Assembly: GCA_910584125.1 (NCBI GenBank)
Contig: CAJTXU010000001.1
Location: 193,775-257,774, forward strand
Source: an uncultured Muribaculaceae bacterium
Lineage (GTDB): Bacteria; Bacteroidota; Bacteroidia; Bacteroidales; Muribaculaceae
Direction of reading: 5' to 3'
Length of the DNA stretch: 64,000 nucleotides
The notes beneath the pieces were generated by a model. It ran no database searches, was not told the origin of the DNA, and saw only the letters and a program-made list of their open reading frames with translations. Position 1 is the first letter of the stretch. Every line of letters starts with the position of its first letter. Of the stretch, positions 35,806-44,492 are shown one piece after another. The position numbers and the translations under genes were made by a program.

Positions 35806-38469
35806 ATGTTCAGACCCTTACGTTATATAAAGGCTGTCGCAGCGGCCCTGGCGATTGTGGCCGCGCTGCCGGCCTTCGCGTCGCATCCGCGCCACAACGG
35901 CAACGGCACGTGGACGTTCCACTCGACGTTCGACAACGAGATCCGCAAGATTTTCGACACGCCCGACGCCACTTATTTCCTCGTCGGCCAGACGCCGTTC
36001 TCGAAGACAGGTCACGGCTCGTATTACAGCCGTCCCAACGGGTCGTTCTTCATCTACGACAAGAGCAACCCCGGCGCCGGACTGCAGGATTTCGCCAAGC
36101 TCGCCCCCACGTCAGGCTTCGACATACGCCAGGCGGCCGTCGACCCCTCCACCGGCCTGATGGTGATAGCGTACTCCGACGGCGGCATCGACCTCATCAC
36201 CGCCGACCGCAAGGTTACATATCTCGACAACCTTAAGAACCTCAGATTCCAGGACGAACGCAGCGTGGTCAGCATCACGTTCGACCCCGCCACCCATGAC
36301 GTCTGGATTTCGACCGCCACCGGCTTCATTCACGTCGACTACGCCACGCTCAAGCCAGCGCTCGTGGCCGACTACGGCCGCCTCGTCACCGACATATGCC
36401 CCGCCGGCGACTATGTGATGGCCATAATGGGCGGCACCGTCTACGCCGCTCCGGCCGACGCAGACCTCCGCTATGCCGACGCCTTCGAGCCCGTGGCCGG
36501 AGCCGTCGACCTCAACCCCGGCCCGGCACGCCTGCTGCCACTCGACGCCGACAATGTCGGCTTCCTGCGCTACAACGGCGGCATCTGGCTGCTGCATCGC
36601 GCCGACGGCCAGTGGAAGGCCTCGGGTCTCGGCGGCGACGGCACCATGCTCAAGCCCGAGGACAAGCGCGTCATCAACAGCGTCGAGCACACCGCCATGC
36701 CCACCGCCGACGGCTACTATATGGCCTCTGCCTCGAAGGCCCACTTCCTCGAGCGCCCGGCCACGCCCGGCGGCAAGGCGACTCTCCGCTCGGTGGCCCT
36801 GCCCACCGGTTCGTCGCTGTATTCGGCAAGCTATGACGGCGAGAAGTTCTGGTTCTACCGCGAGCGGGGCGAGTTCGTGACCCGCACCCTCTCCGGCTCC
36901 GACTGGAGCGAACCCTCCGACGCCATGCGCCCGGCCTGCCCCCTCGTGGCCCGCGACATGCAGTTCGCTTATTCGTCCAGACACGGCTTCATCGCCTCCA
37001 ACCGACTCTGGCAGTGGAAAGACAACTGTCTCGACCGCGTCAACCCCATGATGGTCACGGCCATGCGCGGCGGCAAATGGACCGACCTCAGCCCGACCTA
37101 TCACGCCCCGTACATCACCGACACCGACCCGGCCGCACGCGCGCTCTTCGACAACGAGCGCAACGAGTTCCCGTTATGCGACCCGATTGGATTCGCCGTC
37201 GACCCCCTCAACCCCGACGTCGCTGTGGCAGGCTCGCTCTATTGGGGAGTCCCGGCCGTATACCTCGACGACCCGCGCCGCAACCCCGTCATGATCAAGG
37301 GCGACAAGAGCACCTACAAGCGCTACGATCCGTTCAAACCCTATTACCACCTCCCGCTCAAGACGGGATGGGACGAGTTCAACGCCACCGCCGTGGCCGG
37401 ATTCGACAGCGACAACAACATGTGGATGTACCACAACCTGAATTACATCGCCACTGACGACGACTGGTATCTCCACTTCATCTGCTGGCCCGCCGACGCC
37501 CGCAGGGCCGTGCTCGCCGACGGCGACACCTCCCGCCCGTCGGGTCTGGTAGACATCTACGTCCCGTTCATCATCAGCAACGGCGTCTGGGTCAACGCAC
37601 GCGTGCTGTCGCATCCCGCCAACGGCAACCGCATCGTCTGCTGCTCGATGAGCCGAGAACTCGACGGAGCCACACTCCGCGTCTTCGACCACAACAACAC
37701 ACTCGATGACAACTCCGACGACTCGCTCGAGCTCATCAAGCGCTTCAACGTCCGCAACAACGGCACCAAGATCTTCTCGCCAACCAACATAATCGTCGAG
37801 AACCCGCTGAACGGCGATGTGCTCGTGTCGAACAGCACCGACATCCTGATTTTCAACGTCAACGACCCCATCACCGACTATACCATCGACGCCCGCACCC
37901 TCACGCTCACCGGCGAGAACGGCAACGATGTCCCCGTCACGCCTAACGCCGTGCCCCGCGACCTCTGCATCGACGAGTACGGCCGCATATGGGTCGCATA
38001 CCAGAACGCCGGCGTCTTCGGCGTCAACCCCGACTACCGCGGCGTCTTCGCCTACTATACGGCCCAGAATTCCGGACTGCCCGACAACAACGTCAGCAAC
38101 CTCGGCTGGAACCCCGAGACCAAAACCCTCTTCATCTCGACCGACTACGGTCTGGTGGAGGTCAAGCCCGACCAGCCCGGCGACGTCCTCGCCTCGATGG
38201 GCACCTCGGCGCCTTTCATGACGCCGCAGGCCGTATCGGCCGACTTCACCGGCAACGTCTCGCTGCATAACGTGCCCGCGGGCGTGGCCCTGCGCGTACG
38301 CGACGCCGACGGACGCACCGTGGCCGCCCTGCCCGAGACCAAGAACGGCACTACATTCTGGAACCTGCTCGACGCCGACGGCAATCTCGTGCCCACAGGC
38401 CGCTACACCATCTCGGACGCGTCGGGCAACAACCTGATGCCCGAGTTCACGCTCCCCGTGGTGCGCTGA
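35806..38469 (+). CDS. PorZ-like beta-propeller surface protein
   Basis: 887 residues from the ATG at 35806. The frame opens at 35761, but the signal peptide (FRPLRYIKAVAAALAIVAALPAFA) begins at 35806. Repeated propeller-type blades include DIRQAAVDPSTGLMVIAYSDGGIDLI, SITFDPATHDVWISTATGFIHVD and CIDEYGRIWVAYQNAGVFGV. A C-terminal FlgD-like or sorting-type module (WNLLDADGNLVPTGRYTISD) ends the protein. The arrangement resembles PorZ, which delivers anionic lipopolysaccharide to type IX secretion sortase, and similar two-component-regulator-propeller proteins. Which of these it is cannot be settled by eye. Confidence 0.7.
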   Translation: MFRPLRYIKAVAAALAIVAALPAFASHPRHNGNGTWTFHSTFDNEIRKIFDTPDATYFLVGQTPFSKTGHGSYYSRPNGSFFIYDKSNPGAGLQDFAKLAPTSGFDIRQAAVDPSTGLMVIAYSDGGIDLITADRKVTYLDNLKNLRFQDERSVVSITFDPATHDVWISTATGFIHVDYATLKPALVADYGRLVTDICPAGDYVMAIMGGTVYAAPADADLRYADAFEPVAGAVDLNPGPARLLPLDADNVGFLRYNGGIWLLHRADGQWKASGLGGDGTMLKPEDKRVINSVEHTAMPTADGYYMASASKAHFLERPATPGGKATLRSVALPTGSSLYSASYDGEKFWFYRERGEFVTRTLSGSDWSEPSDAMRPACPLVARDMQFAYSSRHGFIASNRLWQWKDNCLDRVNPMMVTAMRGGKWTDLSPTYHAPYITDTDPAARALFDNERNEFPLCDPIGFAVDPLNPDVAVAGSLYWGVPAVYLDDPRRNPVMIKGDKSTYKRYDPFKPYYHLPLKTGWDEFNATAVAGFDSDNNMWMYHNLNYIATDDDWYLHFICWPADARRAVLADGDTSRPSGLVDIYVPFIISNGVWVNARVLSHPANGNRIVCCSMSRELDGATLRVFDHNNTLDDNSDDSLELIKRFNVRNNGTKIFSPTNIIVENPLNGDVLVSNSTDILIFNVNDPITDYTIDARTLTLTGENGNDVPVTPNAVPRDLCIDEYGRIWVAYQNAGVFGVNPDYRGVFAYYTAQNSGLPDNNVSNLGWNPETKTLFISTDYGLVEVKPDQPGDVLASMGTSAPFMTPQAVSADFTGNVSLHNVPAGVALRVRDADGRTVAALPETKNGTTFWNLLDADGNLVPTGRYTISDASGNNLMPEFTLPVVR

Positions 38470-38497
38470 GCGAGGCGCTCCGGATTCACGACCCGAC

Positions 38498-39568
38498 ATG
38501 ATGACCCCGGCGCAGAAACTGCATAGGGAGAACAACAATATGGATGCCATCCGATATGTGATGGCATTCTCTGTTGTTGTGGCCCACTTCAACGAGCTCT
38601 GCGGCTTCGACATACCGTGGCCCATCTCGAGCTCCACGGGCGTGGGGGGCTTCTTCGCGCTGAGCGGATTCCTGATCCTGCACAGCTACCGGGCCAACCC
38701 CGGCCTGCGCCGGTTCCTCACCGCCCGCGCCCTGCGCATCCTGCCGCCCTACTTCCTGATCGTGCTGCTCTGCGCCTTCCTGCTCGCGCCCGTCTCCGAC
38801 CTGACGGCCGCGGAATACTTCGGCGCGGCGCAATGGTGGCGCTATCTGGCGGCCAACCTGACGTTCCTCAACTTCCTCGAGCCCGCGCTGCCCGGCGTCT
38901 TCGGCGGCCCGGAGTTCGCCACCGACGCAGTCAACGGCTCGCTATGGACGATGAAAGTCGAGTGGTGCCTCTACCTCACCGTGCCGTTGGCCGTATGGCT
39001 GTTGGGCCGCATGCGCCGCGCCGGCGAGACGCGCCTCTTCGGCTGGATCATCGTCGGCTCGACGCTATACTCGCTGCTCTTCACCTGGCTGTGGCACACC
39101 ACCGAACGCGAGATATACGCCGTGCTCGGCCGCCAGTTCTTCGGCCAGCTCTCGTTCTTCTACGTCGGCGCGCTGGCGTTCACGCGTCTCGACACCCTGC
39201 TGCGCCGCCGCTGGCTCATCCTCGCGCTGCTCGCCGCCGGCTGGCTGCTGATGCAGACAGGTCCATACGCCCGCGTAGCGCTCAGACCCGTCGTCGAGGG
39301 CGGACTCGTGATATGGTTCAGCATGACAGGCAGTTGGGGCAAGTACATCTCGCGCCACGACAACGTGAGCTACGACATCTACCTCTTCCACTTCCCGGTG
39401 CTTCAGCTCGCCGTATGGCTCGGACTGCCCGCATGGGGTCAATGGCCATGCCTGCTCGCCGCCGTCGCCGTCACCGTCCTGCTCTCCCTCCTCTCCTGGA
39501 ACCTTGTCGGCCGCCCCGCCCTCCTCCTCCGCCGCCGCAAACAAGTAATATGTAAAAGTAAGAAGTAA
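38498..39568 (+). CDS. Acyltransferase family 3 membrane protein
   Basis: 356 residues, about ten hydrophobic segments. N-terminal MDAIRYVMAFSVVVAHF carries the family His, and GGFFALSGFLILHSY is the second signature. It would O-acylate an exported glycan or lipid. GC-rich like the core genome. Its last codons (VICKSKK) and stop are encoded by the beginning of a 7-bp tandem repeat, so repeat length could change the C-terminus. A second acyltransferase follows. Confidence 0.88.
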   Translation: MMTPAQKLHRENNNMDAIRYVMAFSVVVAHFNELCGFDIPWPISSSTGVGGFFALSGFLILHSYRANPGLRRFLTARALRILPPYFLIVLLCAFLLAPVSDLTAAEYFGAAQWWRYLAANLTFLNFLEPALPGVFGGPEFATDAVNGSLWTMKVEWCLYLTVPLAVWLLGRMRRAGETRLFGWIIVGSTLYSLLFTWLWHTTEREIYAVLGRQFFGQLSFFYVGALAFTRLDTLLRRRWLILALLAAGWLLMQTGPYARVALRPVVEGGLVIWFSMTGSWGKYISRHDNVSYDIYLFHFPVLQLAVWLGLPAWGQWPCLLAAVAVTVLLSLLSWNLVGRPALLLRRRKQVICKSKK

Positions 39569-39627
39569 GAAGTAAGAAGTAAGAAGTAAGAAGTAAGAAG
39601 TAAACAAGTAATAAGTAATAAGTAAGA
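39543..39627. repeat. 7-bp tandem repeat (AAGTAAG type)
   Basis: About twelve 7-bp units, mostly AAGTAAG with AAGTAAT variants. They begin inside the preceding coding region and are followed by two 9-bp AGACC units and then a run of seven C (39650-39656). Confidence 0.92.
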
Positions 39628-39656
39628 CCCCTGAGACCTACCTGCGGAGCCCCCCC

Positions 39657-39684
39657 TAATCATTAATCATTAATCATTAATCAT
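39657..39684. repeat. AT-rich 7-bp repeat (TAATCAT x4)
   Basis: Four perfect TAATCAT units directly after a C7 run, ending 10 bases before the ATG at 39695. Possibly an AT-rich leader or promoter element. Confidence 0.88.
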
Positions 39685-39694
39685 TAAAATAGAG

Positions 39695-40816
39695 ATGCTT
39701 TCACGCGACACGCCGCTAAGCCGGGCTTTCGAATGCATGCGCTTCCCGTTGCTCCTCTTCGTGGTGGCCTTCCACTTCCCGCTGGGCCTGCCGCGCGGCC
39801 ATGCACTCTATTACCTCGAACGCGTCGGCGAAAGCGCACAGGTGCTCATGTCGATATTCTTTTTTATATCGGGCTACCTGCAATACTGCGGGCGCGACAC
39901 CTACACCCCCGCCGACTACCGCCGCGACCTGCGCTCGAAGACGCGCTCCATCCTGCTCCCCTTCGTCGTGTGGAGCGCAATAGCCTACATCCTCTTCCTC
40001 CTCAGCCCCCGCGCCCAGCTCGGGCTCCCCGAACCCGGCAATTTCATGCGCATGTTCGTCCACGGATTCGAGGTCGCCCCGCGCCGCTCGATACTCGGAT
40101 ACGACTTCCTCGAACGCTGCTCGCCCTCGGTCACGGTGCCGTACTGGTTCCTGCGCGACCTCTTCGTGCTCTTCCTCATCTCGCCCGCCTTCAGATGGAT
40201 CGCCCTGCGCCTCAGGGCCTGGACAATACCCCTGCTGCTCATACCATTCACCCTCAACGCCGGACTCCCCAACGGACTCATCAGCCTCGACGGCCTCTAC
40301 TTCTACCCGTTGGGCGTCACGTTCGCCGTCTGCGGCTACGACCCCGCCGAGACGGCCCGAAGGCTCGGACCGTGGCTCATCGTGCCATGGGTAGTTCTGA
40401 CGGCGATGTGCGCCTGGATGTGCGGCGACTTCGACAACCACCACCTCTTCATGGGCGTCCGAAGCCAGCTCTTCTTCCGCATCTACACGCTCGTCAGCCT
40501 CCCCGTCTGGATCCGCGCCTTCCTCTGGGTGCAGGCTCGCCCGCGGCTCGCCCGACCGCTCATGTGGCTCGCCCCCGCCTGCTTCTTCATCTACGTCGCG
40601 CACGCCCCCCGCGCCATCAGCGTCTGGATGGAGAACTTCCGCATACTCCCCGGCGACAGCGCCCAACCCGGCGACATAGCCGTCTGGGTGCTCGCCATGA
40701 CCGTACTGCTCGGCGGCCTCACCCTGCTCTACCGTCTCATGTCGCGCCACACCCCCATCCTGCTCGTCCCCCTCGCCGGCGGGCGCCTCCCCAAAAAAGC
40801 AAGTAATAAGCAATAA
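39695..40816 (+). CDS. Acyltransferase family 3 membrane protein
   Basis: 373 residues with about ten hydrophobic segments. The N-terminal catalytic-type region RFPLLLFVVAFHFPLG-like (FECMRFPLLLFVVAFHF) and FFISGYLQYCG fit the family. WFLRDLFVLFLISPAF is a signature of the bacterial surface-glycan branch. Acceptor unknown. The coding region ends KKASNKQ within the start of the next 7-bp repeat. It is similar in type to the gene before it but clearly not a recent duplicate. Confidence 0.87.
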   Translation: MLSRDTPLSRAFECMRFPLLLFVVAFHFPLGLPRGHALYYLERVGESAQVLMSIFFFISGYLQYCGRDTYTPADYRRDLRSKTRSILLPFVVWSAIAYILFLLSPRAQLGLPEPGNFMRMFVHGFEVAPRRSILGYDFLERCSPSVTVPYWFLRDLFVLFLISPAFRWIALRLRAWTIPLLLIPFTLNAGLPNGLISLDGLYFYPLGVTFAVCGYDPAETARRLGPWLIVPWVVLTAMCAWMCGDFDNHHLFMGVRSQLFFRIYTLVSLPVWIRAFLWVQARPRLARPLMWLAPACFFIYVAHAPRAISVWMENFRILPGDSAQPGDIAVWVLAMTVLLGGLTLLYRLMSRHTPILLVPLAGGRLPKKASNKQ

Positions 40817-40923
40817 GTAAAAAGTAAGAAGTAAGAAGTAAAAAGTAAAAAGTAAAAAGTAAAAAGTAAAAAGTAAAAAGTAAGAAGTAAAAAGTAAAAA
40901 GTAAAAAGTAAAAAGTAAAAAGT
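40801..40923. repeat. 7-bp tandem repeat (AAGTAAA type), about 17 units
   Basis: Longest array of the family, mostly AAGTAAA units with a few AAGTAAG. It overlaps the stop of the preceding acyltransferase gene and is followed by two 9-bp AGACC units. Confidence 0.93.
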
Positions 40924-40953
40924 TAGACCATAGAGACCTCATCGCGTAGCCTC

Positions 40954-40981
40954 TAATCATTAATAATTAATAATTTATCAT
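40954..40981. repeat. AT-rich 7-bp repeat before GT2
   Basis: Four 7-bp units (TAATCAT, TAATAAT, TAATAAT, TTATCAT), ending 7 bases before the GTG start at 40989. Confidence 0.85.
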
Positions 40982-40988
40982 TAAAAAA

Positions 40989-41825
40989 GTGCTCACCGCC
41001 TCGATAGTAGTCCACCGCCCCGACCCCGCCCAGCTCCGCCGCTGCATGGAGTGCGTGCTCGCCTGCCCCGACGTCGCCACACTCTACATCATCGACAACA
41101 GTCCGGCGCCCGCCTGCCCCGATGTCGCCAGCACGCCCCGCGTCGAATACTGCCACGTCGAAAACCGCGGCTTCGGCGCCGGCCACAACGCCGCCATCCG
41201 CGACGCCCTCAAGCTGCGCCCCGACGCCCACCTCGTCCTCAACGCCGACACCTGGTGGGAAGGCGACGTCATAGGCCGCATGGCCCGCTACATGGCCGCC
41301 CATCCCGACGTCGGCATGATGATGCCAAAAGTCTACTACCCCGACGGCGACCTGCAGCTCACCCCCCGCCGACTCCCCGCACCCTTGGACATGATCGCCA
41401 AGCGATTCCTCCCCCGCAGCATCGCGCGGCGCCGCGTCGACCGATACCTGCTCGCCGACGCCGACCACGACGTCATCATCGACTCCCCCTACCTGCTCGG
41501 CTCCTTCCTGCTCTTCCGCCGCGAGGCCCTCGAAAGCGAAGGGCTCTTCGACGAACGCTTCTTCATGTATCCCGAAGACATCGACATCACCCGCCGCATC
41601 CACGCCAACTGGCGAACGCTCCACTATCCCGACGTGAGCATCGTGCACTGCCACGCCGCCGCCTCCCGCCGCAACTGGCGAATGCTGCGCATCCACATCG
41701 TCAACATGATCCGCTACTTCAACAAATGGGGCTGGCTGATCGACCCGCAGCGCCGCGACTTCAACCGTCGCCTCGAGGCCGGCCTCCGTCCCGCCCCCCG
41801 CCCCCTCTCCCCCCGCCGAGGCTGA
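40989..41825 (+). CDS. Glycosyltransferase family 2
   Basis: 278 residues, GTG start (no suitable ATG). GT-A fold signatures: TASIVVHRPDPAQLRRCMECV at the N-terminus, YIIDNSPAP, NRGFGAGHNAAI, the DxD-type HLVLNADTWW and the acceptor-side FDERFFMYPEDIDITRRI typical of rhamnosyltransferase-like GT2s. Cytoplasmic. It lies between acyltransferases and gmd and probably belongs to glycan assembly. GC-rich like the core. Confidence 0.9.
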   Translation: MLTASIVVHRPDPAQLRRCMECVLACPDVATLYIIDNSPAPACPDVASTPRVEYCHVENRGFGAGHNAAIRDALKLRPDAHLVLNADTWWEGDVIGRMARYMAAHPDVGMMMPKVYYPDGDLQLTPRRLPAPLDMIAKRFLPRSIARRRVDRYLLADADHDVIIDSPYLLGSFLLFRREALESEGLFDERFFMYPEDIDITRRIHANWRTLHYPDVSIVHCHAAASRRNWRMLRIHIVNMIRYFNKWGWLIDPQRRDFNRRLEAGLRPAPRPLSPRRG

Positions 41826-41829
41826 AAGA

Positions 41830-41861
41830 ATTGCCAATATGCCGATTTTTGTGTAATTTTG
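41830..41861 (+). promoter_or_regulatory. gmd promoter
   Basis: TTG at 41831-41833, 20 bases, then TAATTTTG at 41854-41861. Initiation near 41866 rules out the in-frame start at 41859 and supports 41895. Confidence 0.87.
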
Positions 41862-41894
41862 AAAAAAATTTCAAGACATAACGACAGAAAAGAT

Positions 41895-42986
41895 ATGAAG
41901 ACAGCACTCATCACCGGTGTCACCGGTCAGGACGGAAGCTACCTCGCCGAACTCCTCCTCGACAAAGGCTACGACGTCCACGGCGTGATACGCCGCTCGT
42001 CGGTAGACTTCCGCGAACGCATCACCCACCTCGAAGGCCATCCCAACTTCCACCTCCACTACGCCGACCTCGGCGACTCGATGTCGATAATGCAGGTAGT
42101 CGCCAAAGTGCGCCCCGACGAGATGTACAACCTCGCCGCCCAGAGCCACGTCCAGGTCTCGTTCGACTCCCCCGAATTCACCGCCGACGTCGACGCCACC
42201 GGCGTCCTGCGCTGCCTCGAAGCCATACGCCTCTGCGGACTCGCCTCCACCTGCCGCTTCTACCAGGCATCTACCTCAGAACTTTACGGCAAAGTCGAGG
42301 AAGTGCCCCAGAACGAGAACACCCCCTTCCACCCATACTCCCCCTACGCCGTCGCCAAACTCTACGGCTTTTGGATCGTCAAGGAATACCGCGAGGCATA
42401 CGGCATGTACGCCTGCTCCGGCATCCTCTTCAACCACGAGAGCGAACGCCGCGGCGAGACCTTCGTGACGCGCAAGATCACCCTCGCCGCCGCCCGCATC
42501 GCCCAGGGCAAGCAAGACAAGCTCTACCTCGGCAACCTCAGCTCGCTGCGCGACTGGGGCTACGCCAAAGACTACGTTGAATGCATGTGGCTCATCCTGC
42601 AGCAGGACAAGCCCGAAGACTTCGTCATCGCCACCGGCGAACAGCACACCGTGCGCGAATTCTGCCAGCTCGCCTTCCGCCGCGCCGGCATCGAACTGCG
42701 CTGGGAAGGCGAAGGCGCCGACGAGAAAGGCATCGACGCCGCCACCGGCCGCATTCTCATCGAAGTCAGCCCCGACTTCTACCGTCCCACCGACGTCGTC
42801 AACCTATGGGGCGACCCCACCAAAGCCAAAGGGCGCCTCGGCTGGGACCCCGGCAAGAAGACCTGTTTCGAAGAACTCGTCAACCTCATGGTCGACCACG
42901 ACATGGAGAAAGTCGCCGTAGAACGAGCCGGCGAACACATCTGCACCAACCTCGCCGAATACCTCGAGAAAGGCATCGTTAAATAA
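41895..42986 (+). CDS. gmd: GDP-mannose 4,6-dehydratase
   Basis: Converts GDP-D-mannose to GDP-4-keto-6-deoxymannose, the precursor of GDP-L-fucose and related deoxysugars. 363 residues from 41895, a start set by the promoter. NADP-binding motif TGVTGQDGSYLAELL at 8-22, RRSSVDFRERI, YASTSELYG-type region (FYQASTSELYGKV) and YSPYAVAKLYGF with the catalytic Tyr and Lys. The partner GDP-L-fucose synthase is not in this window, but a GT10 fucosyltransferase is at 48.9 kb. The stop codon merges into a 7-bp repeat. Confidence 0.95.
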   Translation: MKTALITGVTGQDGSYLAELLLDKGYDVHGVIRRSSVDFRERITHLEGHPNFHLHYADLGDSMSIMQVVAKVRPDEMYNLAAQSHVQVSFDSPEFTADVDATGVLRCLEAIRLCGLASTCRFYQASTSELYGKVEEVPQNENTPFHPYSPYAVAKLYGFWIVKEYREAYGMYACSGILFNHESERRGETFVTRKITLAAARIAQGKQDKLYLGNLSSLRDWGYAKDYVECMWLILQQDKPEDFVIATGEQHTVREFCQLAFRRAGIELRWEGEGADEKGIDAATGRILIEVSPDFYRPTDVVNLWGDPTKAKGRLGWDPGKKTCFEELVNLMVDHDMEKVAVERAGEHICTNLAEYLEKGIVK

Positions 42987-43086
42987 GTAAGAAGTAAGAA
43001 GTGGAGAAGTAAGAAGTTAGAAGTAAGAAGTAAGAAGTTAGAAGTTAGAAGTTAGAAGTAAGAAGTAAGAAGTAAGAAGTGGAGAA
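42983..43086. repeat. 7-bp tandem repeat (AAGTAAG/AAGTTAG type)
   Basis: About fourteen 7-bp units starting at the gmd stop codon, with occasional interruptions (GTGGAGAAG). Confidence 0.9.
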
Positions 43087-43228
43087 AACCAGAATGGGTT
43101 CCGTCTCAGGTTGGGTGAGCCGCTGCATTGCAGCGGGTTCCGCAGCCCCCCTGCTCCCCCCTCTCCCCTGCCTCTCCTGAAGTCCCCTCTCCCCCTTCTT
43201 CACCCTAAAAAACTCTGAAAAATACATA

Positions 43229-43275
43229 AATATGGGCATCCGGGAGGGCGTTTCGCCCTCCCGGATTTCCATATT
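43229..43275. other. Long near-perfect hairpin
   Basis: Inner 13-bp stem (43238-43250 with 43254-43266) with a TTT loop, a 2x2 internal loop, then 7 more pairs (43229-43235 with 43269-43275). No T-run follows on the + strand, so it may be an RNA element or protein-binding site rather than a plain terminator. Confidence 0.88.
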
Positions 43276-43451
43276 AAAAAAATTTTGAGTAAATTTGCAC
43301 TCTAAAACGAAGCGCGACAAAACAACGCGCGGGCCGGCGGCACATGAAACGAACGAAGACAACCAGACGCTCCACCCCGCAAACAAAAACGGCGCAACCC
43401 CGCAACTTCCTGACTTGCAACCTATAGCGAAGCCCGGCAGGACTAAAAGCA

Positions 43452-43516
43452 CGTCCCCGCATGGAAGGGCGGTCCGTCCCGGCCGCCCCGCGATTCCCCG
43501 CCAAAGACCCCTTGCC
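43452..43516. repeat. 65-bp dispersed direct repeat, copy A
   Basis: 61 of 65 bases match 45046-45110. Core GCATGGAAGGGCGGTCCG. It lies upstream of the unknown/PIN gene pair, and copy B lies downstream in the same orientation. Confidence 0.93.
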
Positions 43517-43575
43517 ACAATGATAGATGATTAGGGCCCTCCCCGCGCAAGCCCAAACCCTCCCCGCGCAGCCTC

Positions 43576-43610
43576 TAATAATTAATAATTAATAATTCAT
43601 CATTAATCAT
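43576..43610. repeat. AT-rich 7-bp repeat (TAATAAT type, 5 units)
   Basis: Five 7-bp units (TAATAAT x3, TCATCAT, TAATCAT), 60 bases before the ATG at 43671. Confidence 0.85.
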
Positions 43611-43670
43611 TAGGCCCCACAGATTGTTAATAAGCTATAACAATCCGCAAAACCCAAAAACTCGTAGAAA

Positions 43671-44453
43671 ATGGAAAATACAGACACAATTCAGATTACC
43701 ATATCTGGAAAGATAGGAAATGTGCCGGTATCGCCCGACAACTACGACATCCGTCAGGCCAAACTCGTGCTTGACTTGATAGAAGACATGCTCTATCCCG
43801 GCAAGAAAGGCAAGCAGCATGCACCCATCACATATTCCATATCCGACGGTTGTGTGGTCAACAAATTCAAGACTTCCATACAGGCCGCCATGGGCTTTCT
43901 CGCGGCCATGACCGTTGTGGCGCAGACCGGTCGTCTCGACACACTTGAACTCCCTGTAGCGGAAGCCCTTGAAAAAATTCAAAAAGACGCCCGTCAGACA
44001 GGTCTGACCTATAATATCGGTTCACCGAACGCCAGCAGCCCCTCTCTGACCATATCCTCGGCCACAGACTTCAAGAGGAGTCCGAAGACTTGGGCCGAGG
44101 CGGAATTCTATCTCTATGGAGAGATAGTGGACGCAGGGGGCAAGACCAAAAGCACCGTGCAGTTGCGCACCAAGGAATATGGGATATTACACATAGAAGC
44201 CGATAAAGAATCGCTTCGGAACATCGAGCACAACATCCTCTACCGCAACTACGAGATTGTGGCGCAAGGGCGTCAGAACATATGGACAGGGGAAATGGAC
44301 AAGACGTCGCTCAAGATCATAAGCATGAAAGGCCACAACCCCAGGTATGACGAAGAGCGCCTGAACCGCCTTATAGCCAAGGCCACCCCCGCATGGGCCG
44401 GCGTCGGCGACCCCGCCGTCTGGGTCGCCGACCTCCGAGGCCTTAGCGATTGA
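43671..44453 (+). CDS. Unknown protein paired with a PIN-domain gene
   Basis: 260 residues, not recognised. No signal peptide. One moderately hydrophobic stretch (AAMGFLAAMTVVAQTG, about 72-87) is probably a buried helix. The second half (about 135-235) looks beta-rich, with YLYGEIVDAGGKTKSTVQLRTKEYGILHIEADKESL split over several strands, and may be a small barrel or nucleic-acid-binding fold. It precedes a PIN-domain gene by 39 bases, in the same direction. It could be a target-recognition or antitoxin-like partner, although it is larger than typical antitoxins. Base composition is intermediate between the core and the AT-rich locus. Confidence 0.6.
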   Translation: MENTDTIQITISGKIGNVPVSPDNYDIRQAKLVLDLIEDMLYPGKKGKQHAPITYSISDGCVVNKFKTSIQAAMGFLAAMTVVAQTGRLDTLELPVAEALEKIQKDARQTGLTYNIGSPNASSPSLTISSATDFKRSPKTWAEAEFYLYGEIVDAGGKTKSTVQLRTKEYGILHIEADKESLRNIEHNILYRNYEIVAQGRQNIWTGEMDKTSLKIISMKGHNPRYDEERLNRLIAKATPAWAGVGDPAVWVADLRGLSD

Positions 44454-44492
44454 TACAGCAATTACTTCGACACAATATCCGAACTTGCGCTT

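Larger units (their letters stand above)
42987..43670. other. 684-base gap without a supported gene
   Basis: It contains the 7-bp array, a 17-base palindrome at 43120-43136, a long hairpin at 43229-43275, a -7-like TAAATTTG at 43290-43297, one copy of a 65-bp dispersed repeat (43452-43516) and an AT-rich 7-bp array (43576-43610). A 79-codon open frame from a TTG at 43295 has no protein-like character. Confidence 0.7.

Noticed and set aside
39716..40960. Reverse ORFs rich in SYFLLLT repeats around 39-43 kb
   Set aside because: They are translations of the 7-bp tandem repeats, not proteins.
43295..43534. 79-codon ORF from a TTG in the gap before the unknown/PIN pair
   Set aside because: It runs through the 65-bp repeat, has no start context and no protein-like composition.
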